44,733 nt of DNA from an uncultured Methylococcales bacterium (GTDB taxonomy: Bacteria; Pseudomonadota; Gammaproteobacteria; Methylococcales; Methylomonadaceae). Shown in pieces: positions 1 through 10,427 of this stretch. Each line of letters starts with the position of its first letter. Positions within the stretch are counted from its first letter, which is position 1. The translations under genes were made by a program, and so were the position numbers. The notes beneath the pieces are model-generated. The model was given only the letters and a program-made list of their open reading frames with translations, had not been told where the DNA came from and ran no database searches. Location: positions 1 through 44,733 of the forward strand of contig CAJVZC010000007.1 of NCBI GenBank assembly GCA_913019935.1. Reading direction: 5' to 3'.

Positions 1-578
1 TCTGAACAAAGGACATCAATATGAGGGGCCATGAGTTCTAAGGCTTCATCGGTAATAAAACTATTGGTGACATAAACGGTATAAAGTCCTGCTTTATGAG
101 CAAGAATGCTGACTGCTAAAACATATTCCAACCAAACAGCGGGTTCAGAATAAGTGAATGCTATGCCGTCAACCCCTGCGGTAATTGCGGCTTCAATCAG
201 TGTTTCTGGAGTGACCCAGGCTTGTTTTGACTGCCCTTTGGCTAACGCATCTAATGCGGTAATGCCCCAGGATATTTCTAAATTGTGGCAACCTCCACAA
301 CGAAAATTACAGCCATAACTACCGACCGACATCACCCGGGTATTGGGGCGGTAATGTTTCACGGGTTTGCTTTCAATGGTATCAATAGCGATTGATGACA
401 GGATGCCATAGGACAGATTATATAAGGTACCCTGTCGATTAACATGCGTTTGGCAAAAGCCCCGTTGCCCCGGCTTAATTTTGCATCGCCAAAGGCATAA
501 ATTGCACTGTGTAGCCCCATTAGTTAGGGGGGTTTGTAGGCCTGTCTTAACGAGTTGATAGTTTTTAGAGGGTTGCAT
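1..578 (-). CDS. Radical SAM enzyme, AmmeMemoRadiSam/AmrS-like (C-terminus cut by window edge)
   Basis: The reading frame is open from an ATG at 576-578 to the left edge, giving 192 residues of N-terminal sequence. Residues about 29-46 carry a cysteine pattern (CNLCLWRCKIKPGQRGFC) typical of the AmrS/PflA-like group, and residues about 96-103 read CNFRCGGC, the Cx3Cx2C site that binds the radical SAM 4Fe-4S cluster. After it comes a TIM-barrel-like region with FTYSEPAVWLEY. Radical SAM enzymes of this group cleave S-adenosylmethionine to start radical chemistry; the substrate of AmrS-like proteins is poorly defined, so I give no reaction. It is the last visible gene of a minus-strand series after mtnP, mtnA and a formyltransferase-like gene, 70 bases downstream of the latter. 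A pyruvate-formate-lyase-activase-type role is an alternative. The family call is good; the function is open. Confidence 0.8.
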   Translation of the reverse strand, partial: MQPSKNYQLVKTGLQTPLTNGATQCNLCLWRCKIKPGQRGFCQTHVNRQGTLYNLSYGILSSIAIDTIESKPVKHYRPNTRVMSVGSYGCNFRCGGCHNLEISWGITALDALAKGQSKQAWVTPETLIEAAITAGVDGIAFTYSEPAVWLEYVLAVSILAHKAGLYTVYVTNSFITDEALELMAPHIDVLCS

Positions 579-648
579 GGGGTTAAAAGGTGCTTTAGTT
601 AGAGTGAAGAAAGCACATTGCGTAGAATTCTATGCGTTGTGCAATGAT

Positions 649-1515
649 TTAATCAAAGTAGCATTGTGCGCTTATTTGACCATCAGCGCATGGAACGGTA
701 ATTATGTTTTTATTGAGTTTTGTTTCATAGAGAATAACATAATTGTATGCAAGCCCTTTAATGAGCCAAAAAATACGCTGGTTAACAGTATATTTTATCG
801 GAGTATTGATGGTCGCGTAGGCACAAATAAAATTGAAAGTGTCTCGTGCCGAAGCGCTAGTGGCGAGTGTATAGTCGGCATTCGTTGGCATAGGGTGAGT
901 GCTTGCAAGGGCTTCGTTTTGTGGCTTTAAAGAATTAGCGGGTGTTTTTAATTGTGCCAGTCCGCGGGTTAGCAGTTTCGGAATTGTTTGAGCTAAAAGA
1001 TGCAGTGATTGTGAAGCACTAATACCCTCCGGAATATCGCAACCTTGTTGTATTAAAATAGCGCCAGCATCAAATTGTGATGATATTTTATGGAGCGTAA
1101 TCCCCCATGTTTTACAGGCTAATTTATATTGCCAGAAAATAGGGTCAGGCCCACGAAACTGAGGCAACAAGGATGGGTGGATGTTGATAGCGCCTAAAGG
1201 CGGTAGGGTGAAGATGGAAGAGGGTATTTTTTTGCTAAAGCAACAGGTAATAATTAAGCCTGCATGAAAGGATTTTATTTGATCGTAGTAGTTTTTAAGG
1301 GGCGCGTTAAGGTGAATACAAGGGATATTATGCCTAGAAGCCAATTGCTGCAGTGTTTCATTATGTTCTAGGTGAACGGGGAATAGTTTGGGTGCGATAG
1401 GGTGTTGTGCATCAGAGGTAAAAATGGCCACAATAGATTGATTGAGCGTTATTAACGCGCCCAATGTTGAGAGGGCTAAGGGGCTTGATGAGCCGATGAA
1501 GATAATGTTAAGCAT
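649..1515 (-). CDS. Formyltransferase-family protein (Fmt_N-like, not canonical Fmt)
   Basis: A 288-residue protein with the formyl_transferase N-terminal fold. It begins with a Rossmann-like IIFIGSS segment and carries the family's catalytic Asn-His-Asp set: N111 and H113 in AINIHPSLLPQFRG, and D149 in QFDAGA. Enzymes with this triad move a one-carbon unit from 10-formyl-tetrahydrofolate to an amino group (methionyl-tRNA, GAR, UDP-aminosugars). Sequence outside the core diverges from methionyl-tRNA formyltransferase, and the C-terminal part is short, so the acceptor is unknown. It sits 45 bases after mtnA and 70 bases before a radical SAM gene on the same strand, which suggests co-transcription. 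A true fmt would normally lie beside def, which is not seen here. Fold and active site are well supported; the substrate is not. Confidence 0.8.
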   Translation of the reverse strand: MLNIIFIGSSSPLALSTLGALITLNQSIVAIFTSDAQHPIAPKLFPVHLEHNETLQQLASRHNIPCIHLNAPLKNYYDQIKSFHAGLIITCCFSKKIPSSIFTLPPLGAINIHPSLLPQFRGPDPIFWQYKLACKTWGITLHKISSQFDAGAILIQQGCDIPEGISASQSLHLLAQTIPKLLTRGLAQLKTPANSLKPQNEALASTHPMPTNADYTLATSASARDTFNFICAYATINTPIKYTVNQRIFWLIKGLAYNYVILYETKLNKNIITVPCADGQISAQCYFD

Positions 1516-1560
1516 CGTGTAGATAAAAAGTAGCCGTGGTATGTTGTAGGACGTTTTTAA

Positions 1561-2604
1561 TTAAAATAACATAGAAATACGCTCTTTATTAGGGTGTTTT
1601 ACAATGCCTTTTTCAGTAATAAGTGCAGTCACTAAGTCAGCAGGTGTGACATCGAAAGCAGGGTTTCGAACCTTGACGCCTTGGGCGGCCCAGCGATAAT
1701 TTTGGTAACCGGTCACTTCTTCGCTAGGTCTTTCCTCAATCGGTATTTCGTTGCCAGTGTCAATGGAGCGATCTATTGTTGATAGCGGGCAGGCAACATA
1801 AAAGGGAATGTTGTGTCGCTTTGCTAAAACGGCAACCATATAGGTACCAATTTTATTGGCGACATCGCCATTACTGGCGACTCGATCGGTGCCGACAATG
1901 ATGGCATCAATATCACCGCAGTGCATGAGATGCCCAGACATGTTGTCAGCAATGAGGGTGATCGGGATGTTTTCTTGGACCATTTCCCAAGCCGTTAATC
2001 GAGCGCCTTGTAAAAAAGGCCGGGTTTCATCAGCAATAACAGATATAGTTTTTCCTGATTCTACAGCAGCACGGATAACCCCTAATGCAGTACCGTAGCC
2101 CGCTGTGGCTAAGGCGCCGGCATTACAATGGGTTAAGACACGCGCGCCATCGGGTAGTAGTGTCGCCCCATAATGCCCCATGGTTTGGTTGATCACGATA
2201 TCTTCACGGGTGATGCGATGCGCCTCAGTTAATAAGATTGCGGCCAATTGGCTGGGGCTTGATTTAGCAGCGGCAGTCATGGTTTGGTGCATTCTTTTTA
2301 GCGCCCAAAAAAGGTTAACAGCTGTTGGGCGGCTTTGCGACAAAACGGTAAAAGCCTTTTCCATACCGGCTAAGAAACTCTCGGTGTTAGCTTCCTTGAG
2401 ATTCAGTGCGGCTAAGGCGACGCCGTAGGCGGCAGCACAGCCAATGGCAGGGGCGCCGCGAACGACCATGGAGCGGATGCCTTCTGCAACACCTTCTGCT
2501 GAGTGGTAGGCAAGGTATTGGAAATCAGTGGGTAATATCCGTTGGTCAATCATTTCCAGATGATCGTTGTGCCAGCGTAAGGTTTCAATGGTATTTTTTT
2601 TCAT
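1561..2604 (-). CDS. mtnA: S-methyl-5-thioribose-1-phosphate isomerase
   Basis: A 347-residue cytosolic isomerase that converts 5-methylthioribose-1-phosphate to methylthioribulose-1-phosphate in the methionine salvage pathway. It belongs to the eIF2B-alpha/beta/delta-like family. RGAPAIG at residues 49-55 is characteristic, and the two catalytic residues known for this family are present: C160 in THCNAGALATAGYG and D240 in GTDRVASNGDVANKIG. The length matches bacterial MtnA. The gene lies 96 bases downstream of mtnP on the same strand, so product and substrate are made in sequence. No mtnB, mtnC or mtnD is visible in the window, so the rest of the pathway, if present, is elsewhere. The assignment is secure. 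Confidence 0.96.
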   Translation of the reverse strand: MKKNTIETLRWHNDHLEMIDQRILPTDFQYLAYHSAEGVAEGIRSMVVRGAPAIGCAAAYGVALAALNLKEANTESFLAGMEKAFTVLSQSRPTAVNLFWALKRMHQTMTAAAKSSPSQLAAILLTEAHRITREDIVINQTMGHYGATLLPDGARVLTHCNAGALATAGYGTALGVIRAAVESGKTISVIADETRPFLQGARLTAWEMVQENIPITLIADNMSGHLMHCGDIDAIIVGTDRVASNGDVANKIGTYMVAVLAKRHNIPFYVACPLSTIDRSIDTGNEIPIEERPSEEVTGYQNYRWAAQGVKVRNPAFDVTPADLVTALITEKGIVKHPNKERISMLF

Positions 2605-2700
2605 AAAAGTGTTGAATGGGTGTTGGGTACAAAAGGATCGCGTTGGGTTAGTTAGGGCTTCGGATTTTTAGTGCATGAAGCAGTAGGGACAATAAAAAAA

Positions 2701-3582
2701 CTAGGTTGATTTAAGAACGCGTCCGGCAACGGCACTTAGTTGCTCTATCATCACTTCATTTCGTGCCTCGGGAGGCGTGAGGATGGCATTTTGGAGGCTC
2801 TTTTTGCAATGACAGTTTGAGGCTGATGGGTCAGCATGAATGGTCGGGGCAACATTTTTAATCAGAGACCGGCCATTATTAGCATTAGCGTGTAAGACGT
2901 TGAGTATGGCTTCAACCGAAACATTGTCATGTTCTGGATGCCAACAATCAAAGTCTGTGACCATGGCAACAGTGGCATAACAGATTTCAGCTTCTCGTGC
3001 TAATTTAGCTTCAGGCATATTGGTCATCCCAATCACATCACAATTCCAACTACGATACAGGTTGGATTCGGCTAAGGTTGAAAACTGAGGGCCTTCCATG
3101 ACTAAATAGGTACCCCCTCGAGTGACTTCAATACCGCAATTTCGAGTGGCTTTTTCAAGGTGATCACCCAGACGACTACACACCGGGTGTGCCATAGACA
3201 CATGGGCGACTAAACCGGGGCCAAAAAAACTCTTTTCTCGGGCAAAAGTACGGTCAATAAATTGATCGACAATAACAAACATACCCGGTGTTAGTTTTTC
3301 CTGAAGAGAGCCAACGGCACTAATAGAAATAATATCCGTGACCCCAGCTTTTTTGAGAATATCGATGTTTGCGCGGAAATTAATTTGGGACGGTGGGGTT
3401 TGATGGCCACGTCCGTGGCGCGGTAAGAATACAATTTTTTGGCTATTGAGTTCACCACACAACAGTGCGTCAGAAGGTTCCCCGAAAGCGGACGGAAATT
3501 TTTGCCATGAGGTGTTTTGTAAGCCGTCAATCTCATAAAGACCGCTACCACCAATAATACCCAGTACTGGTTTGTTGTTCAT
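2701..3582 (-). CDS. mtnP: S-methyl-5'-thioadenosine phosphorylase
   Basis: A 293-residue purine nucleoside phosphorylase-family enzyme that splits methylthioadenosine, a by-product of polyamine synthesis, into adenine and methylthioribose-1-phosphate. Visible signatures are LGIIGGSGLYEI at the N-terminus, PRHGRGH (phosphate binding), IDQFIDRT, MEGPQFSTLAES, and GMTNMPEAKLAREAEICYA, all strongly like mammalian MTAP. The residues around TDFDCW also match the MTAP subgroup rather than the purine nucleoside phosphorylases. It is the first gene of the minus-strand series leading into mtnA. The start ATG at 3580-3582 follows an AAGGA-type ribosome binding site. Close to certain. Confidence 0.95.
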   Translation of the reverse strand: MNNKPVLGIIGGSGLYEIDGLQNTSWQKFPSAFGEPSDALLCGELNSQKIVFLPRHGRGHQTPPSQINFRANIDILKKAGVTDIISISAVGSLQEKLTPGMFVIVDQFIDRTFAREKSFFGPGLVAHVSMAHPVCSRLGDHLEKATRNCGIEVTRGGTYLVMEGPQFSTLAESNLYRSWNCDVIGMTNMPEAKLAREAEICYATVAMVTDFDCWHPEHDNVSVEAILNVLHANANNGRSLIKNVAPTIHADPSASNCHCKKSLQNAILTPPEARNEVMIEQLSAVAGRVLKST

Positions 3583-3854
3583 CCTTCAATTCCTTTAATC
3601 GGTTGTTTAGAACGACTACTATAGTAACCAATCATTTTAAAGAATGGTTTTTTTTTGATTATCACCGGCATGACTGCGGTGTTAAAAAAGTTTTATTGCA
3701 TGGGAATAAAAACCTTAATTGTAACGAATTGATAGGCGCGTTATGATAACTTTTAGGGCGTCGATCGTTCGGTCAATCGTCACAAACGAATAAATTAAAT
3801 GGATGAGAGGTAGGTAGCGACCTAAGTCTATAACCGTATAAGAGTATCAGTAAA

Positions 3855-4589
3855 ATGACAGCAATAAAGATTGATAGTAAGAAGGCAAATAATCCATTAT
3901 TTGTATTTTCCTGTTTAATGCGTGGGTTTTCTGATTTGCGGCGTCCTGAGTATCGTAAATATTTGCTTGCACCCTTGTTAATCAATATGGCTTTATATTT
4001 AGCGGTGTTTGTGTCGGGGTGGTATTATTTTTCCGGTTTCTTAACGGATATGATTCCGGATTGGCTTAGTTGGTTAAATTGGTTTATTTGGCCTGTATTT
4101 GTTACAGGTTTTTTAATAGTTGGAGTTTTTACGTTTACCATTTTGGCTAATATTTTAGCCGCTCCGTTCTACAGTCGCTTAGCTATTGAGGCTAAGCAAT
4201 TATCTGGGACTCAGGGAGTGATTGAGACTTCAGATAATACGGTTTGGATGAGTATGTTGTCAGAATTAAAGCGACTCAGTTATTTGGGTAAATTTGCCAT
4301 TCCATTGCTGCTGCTTTTTGTTATTCCTGGGCTTAACTTATTGGCGCCAATGTGTTGGGTTTTATTTGCCGCATGGGCCCTATGTTTAGAATACATGGCT
4401 TATTCTTTTGAGACAGAAGGGGTGTTATTTGTAGATCAACGTGACCAAGTTAAGCGCGCTCGTTGGGGTGGACTAATGTTTGGGGGGCTGGTAATGATTG
4501 GAATGAGTATTCCTGTTGTTAATTTTGTGGTTCCTGCAGCGGCCATTATTGGGGCGACTATTTACCGTGCAGGTATTAAGGCGACATAG
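3855..4589 (+). CDS. cysZ: CysZ-like sulfate permease / EI24-domain membrane protein
   Basis: A 244-residue integral membrane protein, close to the 253 residues of E. coli CysZ. The N-terminal segment FSDLRRPEYRKYLLAPLLIN is the family signature, followed by hydrophobic stretches at about residues 43-63, 72-105, 150-180 and 205-240. CysZ supplies sulfate for cysteine synthesis across the inner membrane, although EI24-family members do not all have proven transport roles. A lipoprotein gene follows 39 bases downstream on the same strand. No other cysteine synthesis gene is nearby to reinforce the role. The start is the first ATG in frame. The family is well supported and the sulfate specificity is inferred. 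Confidence 0.85.
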   Translation: MTAIKIDSKKANNPLFVFSCLMRGFSDLRRPEYRKYLLAPLLINMALYLAVFVSGWYYFSGFLTDMIPDWLSWLNWFIWPVFVTGFLIVGVFTFTILANILAAPFYSRLAIEAKQLSGTQGVIETSDNTVWMSMLSELKRLSYLGKFAIPLLLLFVIPGLNLLAPMCWVLFAAWALCLEYMAYSFETEGVLFVDQRDQVKRARWGGLMFGGLVMIGMSIPVVNFVVPAAAIIGATIYRAGIKAT

Positions 4590-4628
4590 ATATTATAAGT
4601 AAGTTTATTTTCATTAGAAGGTGAAGTC

Positions 4629-5180
4629 ATGATTAAGCGGATATTAGCGGGTGATCGATGTGGGTTAATGGTTGTCATAGCATTGTTTTCACTACTCCTT
4701 TTTGGTTGCGAAAGTAAGCAGGAGCCCAATACGTTGTCAATCGGTAAGAGTCTGGCAAAGAAAAGTTTTGACAAGGCTTATACCTTGAAGGGATTAGTCA
4801 GTAACGATAAGCAGACCATAAAAAATGGTCGGGTAGAGGCGACTGACCTTAGTGGTCAAATCCTGGCGACGAGTTTATTGGTTGATAATGCGCGTTACCG
4901 TATTGAATTACCGGCAGGTACGGCATATCCAGTTATTTTAACCGCTATTTCTAGCCGTGATTCTGAGCAGTTAAGAGTCGTTGTAACTGACCCTACACTG
5001 GTTAATTTTGATATCACCAGTTTAACAACCTCGATTGCGGATCAAGCCAAGAAAATGGGCGGATATACCAAAAATAATTTACAGCGGGCGGCTATTGGTG
5101 GTGTTGCTGTACCGGAGAGAGATACGTCGCAGGCTGGTTTTAGAGGCGATCCAACAAAGCAGTTTGGGGGTTGGCACTAA
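4629..5180 (+). CDS. Putative outer-membrane or periplasmic lipoprotein, unknown function
   Basis: A 183-residue protein with a classic lipoprotein signal: basic N-terminus, hydrophobic core at about residues 13-25, and lipobox LLFGC with the acylated cysteine at C27. The residue after the cysteine is glutamate rather than aspartate, which would favour export to the outer membrane under the usual Lol rule. The mature part contains a stretch resembling beta-sandwich carboxypeptidase-regulatory or Ig-like repeats (alternating ILATSLLVDNARYRIELPAG). The C-terminus is Gly-rich and polar. The ATG has an AAGGTGAAG-type ribosome binding site. It lies 39 bases after the CysZ-like gene and ends 24 bases before the convergent mtaB. 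I do not recognise the family. Confidence 0.75.
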   Translation: MIKRILAGDRCGLMVVIALFSLLLFGCESKQEPNTLSIGKSLAKKSFDKAYTLKGLVSNDKQTIKNGRVEATDLSGQILATSLLVDNARYRIELPAGTAYPVILTAISSRDSEQLRVVVTDPTLVNFDITSLTTSIADQAKKMGGYTKNNLQRAAIGGVAVPERDTSQAGFRGDPTKQFGGWH

Positions 5181-5204
5181 GTTCTATCGCGCCGTAATAG
5201 CATT

Positions 5205-6494
5205 TTAAGGCGTTAGTGTTACGGTAATGTGATCGTCTTGAGTACGGATTAAATGGCAGTTTATTATTTTATTTTCTATGGTAGTAAAAGGCTCTATTTC
5301 GGTGGTAACGCGTAGATAATTAGGGGTGTACCCTGAAACCTGTACCGTGCCTTGTTCGGTTAGTTGATGTTGGCTTTCCCAGAGTACAGGAAAGGTTTTA
5401 CCGAGGTTTTGTTGGTAGTTTTTTTGTTTCATTTCTTGTGCAAGTTGATGCAATGCTTGACTACGTTCTTTTTTTATTGATGCGGGCACGGCATGAGGTA
5501 ATTTTGCAGCATGGGTCCCATTACGGGGGGAGTAGCTAAAAATATGGATGTGGGCAAAATCCATGGATTTAATGAATTGGTAGCTTTGTTCCCATTCCTG
5601 TTCGGTTTCTCCAGGGAAGCCGACAATAATATCGGTGCTGATGTTGAAGTGTTCTATTTGTTCGCGTGCGCGGGTGATTATTTGAGCAAACTCTTCTGTT
5701 TTGCAACGACGAGCCATGCGTTGAAGTACCGTATTACAACCACTTTGTAACGGTAGGTGTAGATGCGGCATTAATCGGGTGTTTTTAAATAAGGTAAAAA
5801 AATCTGCAGGTAAATCCCACGGTTCTAATGACCCTAAGCGCACCCGAGGGATATGGGTTTGTTCTAGTATTTGAGTAATAAGCGCGGTTAAATGGCTGTT
5901 AATATCTGAACCATAGCCCCCTAAGTGAACCCCTGTGAGAATAACTTCTTGGATACCCTCACGGTGCAAGTGGTTAATTTCTTCAATAATCGCCGTAATT
6001 GGGCGGCTGCTTTCTTGTCCTCGTGCTACGGTCACAATGCAAAAGGTGCATTTATAGCGACAGCCGTCCTGAACCTTAATGAAAGCGCGTTGACGGCCGC
6101 GTTTAAATAATGAAAACTCATTCGGTTCCGTTGCCATGGCGGGCATGTCAATACTGTTGACTGTTGAGAGCGATAAGGGGACTAGTTTATCTTTATCTTT
6201 GTTGCTAATAACAAGATCTACACCCAACATCTCAGCGGCTTCATCAGGGTTTAAAGTCACATAGCAGCCACTAACAATCAGTTTAGCTTCTGGGTTGTTG
6301 CGATGAATACGCCGAATAAGTTGTTTTGATTTTTTGACGGCTCCTTGCGTTACGGCGCAAGAATTAATAACGATTAGGTGGGCGTTATTTTGTTCGAGGG
6401 TAATGGCGTGACCTGCTTTTTGAAATTCCTGTGCCCATGTTTCGAGCTCAGCTTCGTTAAGGCGGCAACCAAGTGTTTTTAGGTGAACCTGCAT
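5205..6494 (-). CDS. mtaB: tRNA t6A37 methylthiotransferase MtaB
   Basis: A 429-residue radical SAM methylthiotransferase that converts N6-threonylcarbamoyladenosine at tRNA position 37 to its 2-methylthio form. The N-terminal UPF0004 domain has three cluster cysteines (C10 in LKTLGCRLNEAE, C46 in VINSCAVT, C77 in VSGCYV). The radical SAM motif CRYKCTFC gives C145, C149 and C152. LRLG-type and DIIVGFPGET motifs follow, with a TRAM-like C-terminal tail. The N-terminal GCRLNEAE signature separates MtaB from MiaB and RimO. It is transcribed toward the lipoprotein gene. E. coli lacks MtaB, so this is a lineage-specific trait. High confidence in family and subfamily. Confidence 0.92.
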   Translation of the reverse strand: MQVHLKTLGCRLNEAELETWAQEFQKAGHAITLEQNNAHLIVINSCAVTQGAVKKSKQLIRRIHRNNPEAKLIVSGCYVTLNPDEAAEMLGVDLVISNKDKDKLVPLSLSTVNSIDMPAMATEPNEFSLFKRGRQRAFIKVQDGCRYKCTFCIVTVARGQESSRPITAIIEEINHLHREGIQEVILTGVHLGGYGSDINSHLTALITQILEQTHIPRVRLGSLEPWDLPADFFTLFKNTRLMPHLHLPLQSGCNTVLQRMARRCKTEEFAQIITRAREQIEHFNISTDIIVGFPGETEQEWEQSYQFIKSMDFAHIHIFSYSPRNGTHAAKLPHAVPASIKKERSQALHQLAQEMKQKNYQQNLGKTFPVLWESQHQLTEQGTVQVSGYTPNYLRVTTEIEPFTTIENKIINCHLIRTQDDHITVTLTP

Positions 6495-6634
6495 GAGGGG
6501 GTATGAGTGTCTTTGATTGGTCTAAAAAATTGAATCGTTATTATAAGATTATTTATAAGCAGACAAAAGTTATTTAAGTTAATTAGGTCTTTGAGGAACA
6601 GTTTAGTGCCATGAGTGTTCTGGGGGCTGGTCGA

Positions 6635-7864
6635 TTAACCAAAAAACCAATAGCTCACAGCAATCGCAGCGGTAATACCGCCTATATCGGCGATCAGGCC
6701 GCAACTTGCCGCATGGCGAATGTTTTTTATGCCCACAGCACCAAAATAGACAGCGAGGACATAAAAAGTCGTTTCGGTACTGCCTTGAACGATTGACGCC
6801 ATGCGCCCTGAGAAAGAATCAGCGCCATGGGTCTGCATGGTTTCTACCATCATTGCGCGTGCACCACTGCCACTAAAAGGTTTCATTAGTGCAGTGGGTA
6901 GTGCATCGATAAAACGGTCGTCAACATTGAAATAGCGTACCGCTGAACGGACGAGCTCTTGACCCATATCTAAGGCGCCACTGGCTCTGAAAACACCGAT
7001 GGCAACTAACATGGCGACTAAATAAGGAATGATGGTCTTCGCGGTCTCAAAGCCTTCTTTAGCGCCGTCAATAAAGGCTTCATAAGCATTTACCTTATAG
7101 TAAATAGCACCGAGCATGAAGGTGATCACCAGGGAGAATAAAATAGTATTGCTCAGTAATGCTGATTGTTGTTGCATACTGGCTTGGTCTAATTGAGAGA
7201 AGTAAATTAATAAGCTGCTCAATAACAAGGTAAACCCGCCTAAGTAACTTAAAATGATTTTATCAAAAAGGTTTATTTTTTGCATAAAGGCAACGGCTAA
7301 CAAGCCTACGATGCTGGAAATGTAGGTGGCCAGTAAAATAGGTATAAAGACATCACTGGGATGTAAAGCACCCAGTTGAGCACGGTATGCAAAGATGGTG
7401 ACTGGAAATAAGGTGACCGAAGAGGTGTTGATGACTAAGAATAGTATCTGAGCATCACTCGCTGTTTCGGGTTCTGGGTTGAGTGTTTGTAATTCTTTCA
7501 TTGCCTTTATGCCTAAAGGGGTAGCGGCATTATCAAGACCTAAGGCGTTAGCTGACATATTCATGACAATCGCACCTAATGCGGGGTGGTCTTTGGGGAC
7601 TTCAGGCATCAGGCGTTGAAATAAAGGATAAAGTCCGCGTGTGAGTAGTGTAATAAAACCGCTGCGTTCACCTATTCGCATGATCCCAAGCCATAGGCAA
7701 AGAATACCGGTTAAGCCTAAAGAAATCTCAAACGCTGTTTTGGCCATGGCAAACATGGCGGTTATCAGTTCGTTAAAAATATTCTGGTCACCCAGAAAGA
7801 CCAGCTTTATTGCGGCTGTTAGAAAAGCAACAATAAAGAAAAATAGCCAAATAAAATTGAGCAA
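6635..7864 (-). CDS. Nucleoside-recognition (Gate) domain membrane protein, SpmA/SpmB-type fusion
   Basis: A 409-residue polytopic membrane protein with two homologous halves, matching proteins that fuse the equivalents of Bacillus spore maturation proteins SpmA and SpmB. Recognisable stretches are the N-terminal LGLTGILCLWLGIMRIGERSG, NMSANALGLDNAATPLG, and in the second half KPFSGSGARAMM and GSTETTFYVLAVYFG. The Gate/nucleoside-recognition fold occurs in nucleoside transporters and in proteins of unknown substrate. Outside spore formers the role is unknown. It stands alone between mtaB and purB, 140 bases before mtaB and 55 bases after purB on the same strand. Family call is firm; substrate unknown. 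Confidence 0.88.
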   Translation of the reverse strand: MLNFIWLFFFIVAFLTAAIKLVFLGDQNIFNELITAMFAMAKTAFEISLGLTGILCLWLGIMRIGERSGFITLLTRGLYPLFQRLMPEVPKDHPALGAIVMNMSANALGLDNAATPLGIKAMKELQTLNPEPETASDAQILFLVINTSSVTLFPVTIFAYRAQLGALHPSDVFIPILLATYISSIVGLLAVAFMQKINLFDKIILSYLGGFTLLLSSLLIYFSQLDQASMQQQSALLSNTILFSLVITFMLGAIYYKVNAYEAFIDGAKEGFETAKTIIPYLVAMLVAIGVFRASGALDMGQELVRSAVRYFNVDDRFIDALPTALMKPFSGSGARAMMVETMQTHGADSFSGRMASIVQGSTETTFYVLAVYFGAVGIKNIRHAASCGLIADIGGITAAIAVSYWFFG

Positions 7865-7919
7865 ACTGAAGCCTTAATCGATAAACGAGAAGGTAAGTAT
7901 ATACCCTAACATTATTTAT

Positions 7920-9287
<1,368 letters not shown>

Positions 9288-9338
9288 TTATTTTCCTGTT
9301 ATATTTTATATCGTATTTTAAGGTGGATCGTTTAAGTG

Positions 9339-10427
9339 TTATCTGTTTTCAGCAGCGTCAATGATTCCGCCGCCCAAGCAAATGTCTTGATCATAGAAGA
9401 CAACGGATTGACCCGGTGTGATAGCGCGTTGAGGTTCTTCAAAAGTGACGCGATAACGATCCGTAGATAGTGGTTCAATTTGGCAGATCTGATCTGCTTG
9501 GCGATAGCGTATTTTAGCCGTGCAGGATCGAATGCTCGTGGGTGGTTTTTCGCTAACCCAGTCAAATTGACTGGCGGTCAGAGAATTATGAAACAGTAAT
9601 GGATGATTATGCCCCTGACCCACAATGAGCGTGTTATTGCTCAAGTTTTTGTTGAGCACATACCAAGGTTCTTCAGATGCACCCTTGACGCCTCCTATGC
9701 CCAGGCCTTGTCTTTGACCTATTGTATAATACATTAGGCCTTGATGGGTGCTGACCAATTGGCCTTCAGGGGTGCGCATTTCCCCGGGCTGCGTGGCTAG
9801 ATAACGTTTTAAGAATTGAGTGAACTTGCGTTCGCCAATAAAACAAATTCCGGTACTGTCTTTTTTTTGATGATTATCAAAGCCAGATCGACTAGCTAAT
9901 TCGCGTAGTTCAGGTTTATGAATATCGCCAATAGGGAAGAGTATTTTGGCTAATTGCGATTGGTTGAGCGTATACAAGAAATAACTTTGTTCTTTGTTGG
10001 GATCAAGCCCTTTACGTAAAAAATAGCGACCTTCTTCGTGGGTGACGCGCGCATAGTGTCCAGTTGCGATATAGTCAGCGCCCAGATTAAAAGAATAATC
10101 GAGGAAAGCCTTAAATTTAATATGTTTATTGCAAAGAATATCGGGGTTAGGCGTTCTACCTGATTTATATTCTTCAAGGAATATTTCAAAAACCTGGTCC
10201 CAATATTCACTGGCAAAGTTAACAGTTTTAAGGGGAATGTTAAGGGTGTCACAAACTTGTTGAGCATCCTTAATATCAGCTAATGCAGTACATTCATCGG
10301 TGCCGTCATCTTCTTCCCAGTTTTTCATAAACAAGCCGGTAACTTGATGGCCTTGTTCAACCAGTTTTAGGGCTGTTACGGAGGAGTCAACGCCACCGGA
10401 CATGCCTACGACAATATGTTTAGTCAT
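9339..10427 (-). CDS. mnmA: tRNA-specific 2-thiouridylase
   Basis: A 362-residue enzyme that puts sulfur on U34 of tRNA-Lys, Glu and Gln using ATP and sulfur relayed from IscS. The PP-loop SGGVDSS is at residues 10-16. The catalytic cysteines correspond to C99 ([11 protein letters not shown]) and C195 ([10 protein letters not shown]), as in E. coli C102 and C199. The start codon overlaps the nudJ stop by four bases (ATGA), so the two are translationally coupled. The gene continues to purB with a 51-base gap. Certain. Confidence 0.97.
   Translation of the reverse strand: MTKHIVVGMSGGVDSSVTALKLVEQGHQVTGLFMKNWEEDDGTDECTALADIKDAQQVCDTLNIPLKTVNFASEYWDQVFEIFLEEYKSGRTPNPDILCNKHIKFKAFLDYSFNLGADYIATGHYARVTHEEGRYFLRKGLDPNKEQSYFLYTLNQSQLAKILFPIGDIHKPELRELASRSGFDNHQKKDSTGICFIGERKFTQFLKRYLATQPGEMRTPEGQLVSTHQGLMYYTIGQRQGLGIGGVKGASEEPWYVLNKNLSNNTLIVGQGHNHPLLFHNSLTASQFDWVSEKPPTSIRSCTAKIRYRQADQICQIEPLSTDRYRVTFEEPQRAITPGQSVVFYDQDICLGGGIIDAAENR

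Noticed and set aside
577-930. Plus-strand open frame of 117 codons at the left
   Set aside because: It lies over the gap and the 3' half of the minus-strand formyltransferase-like gene, and its peptide has no family pattern.
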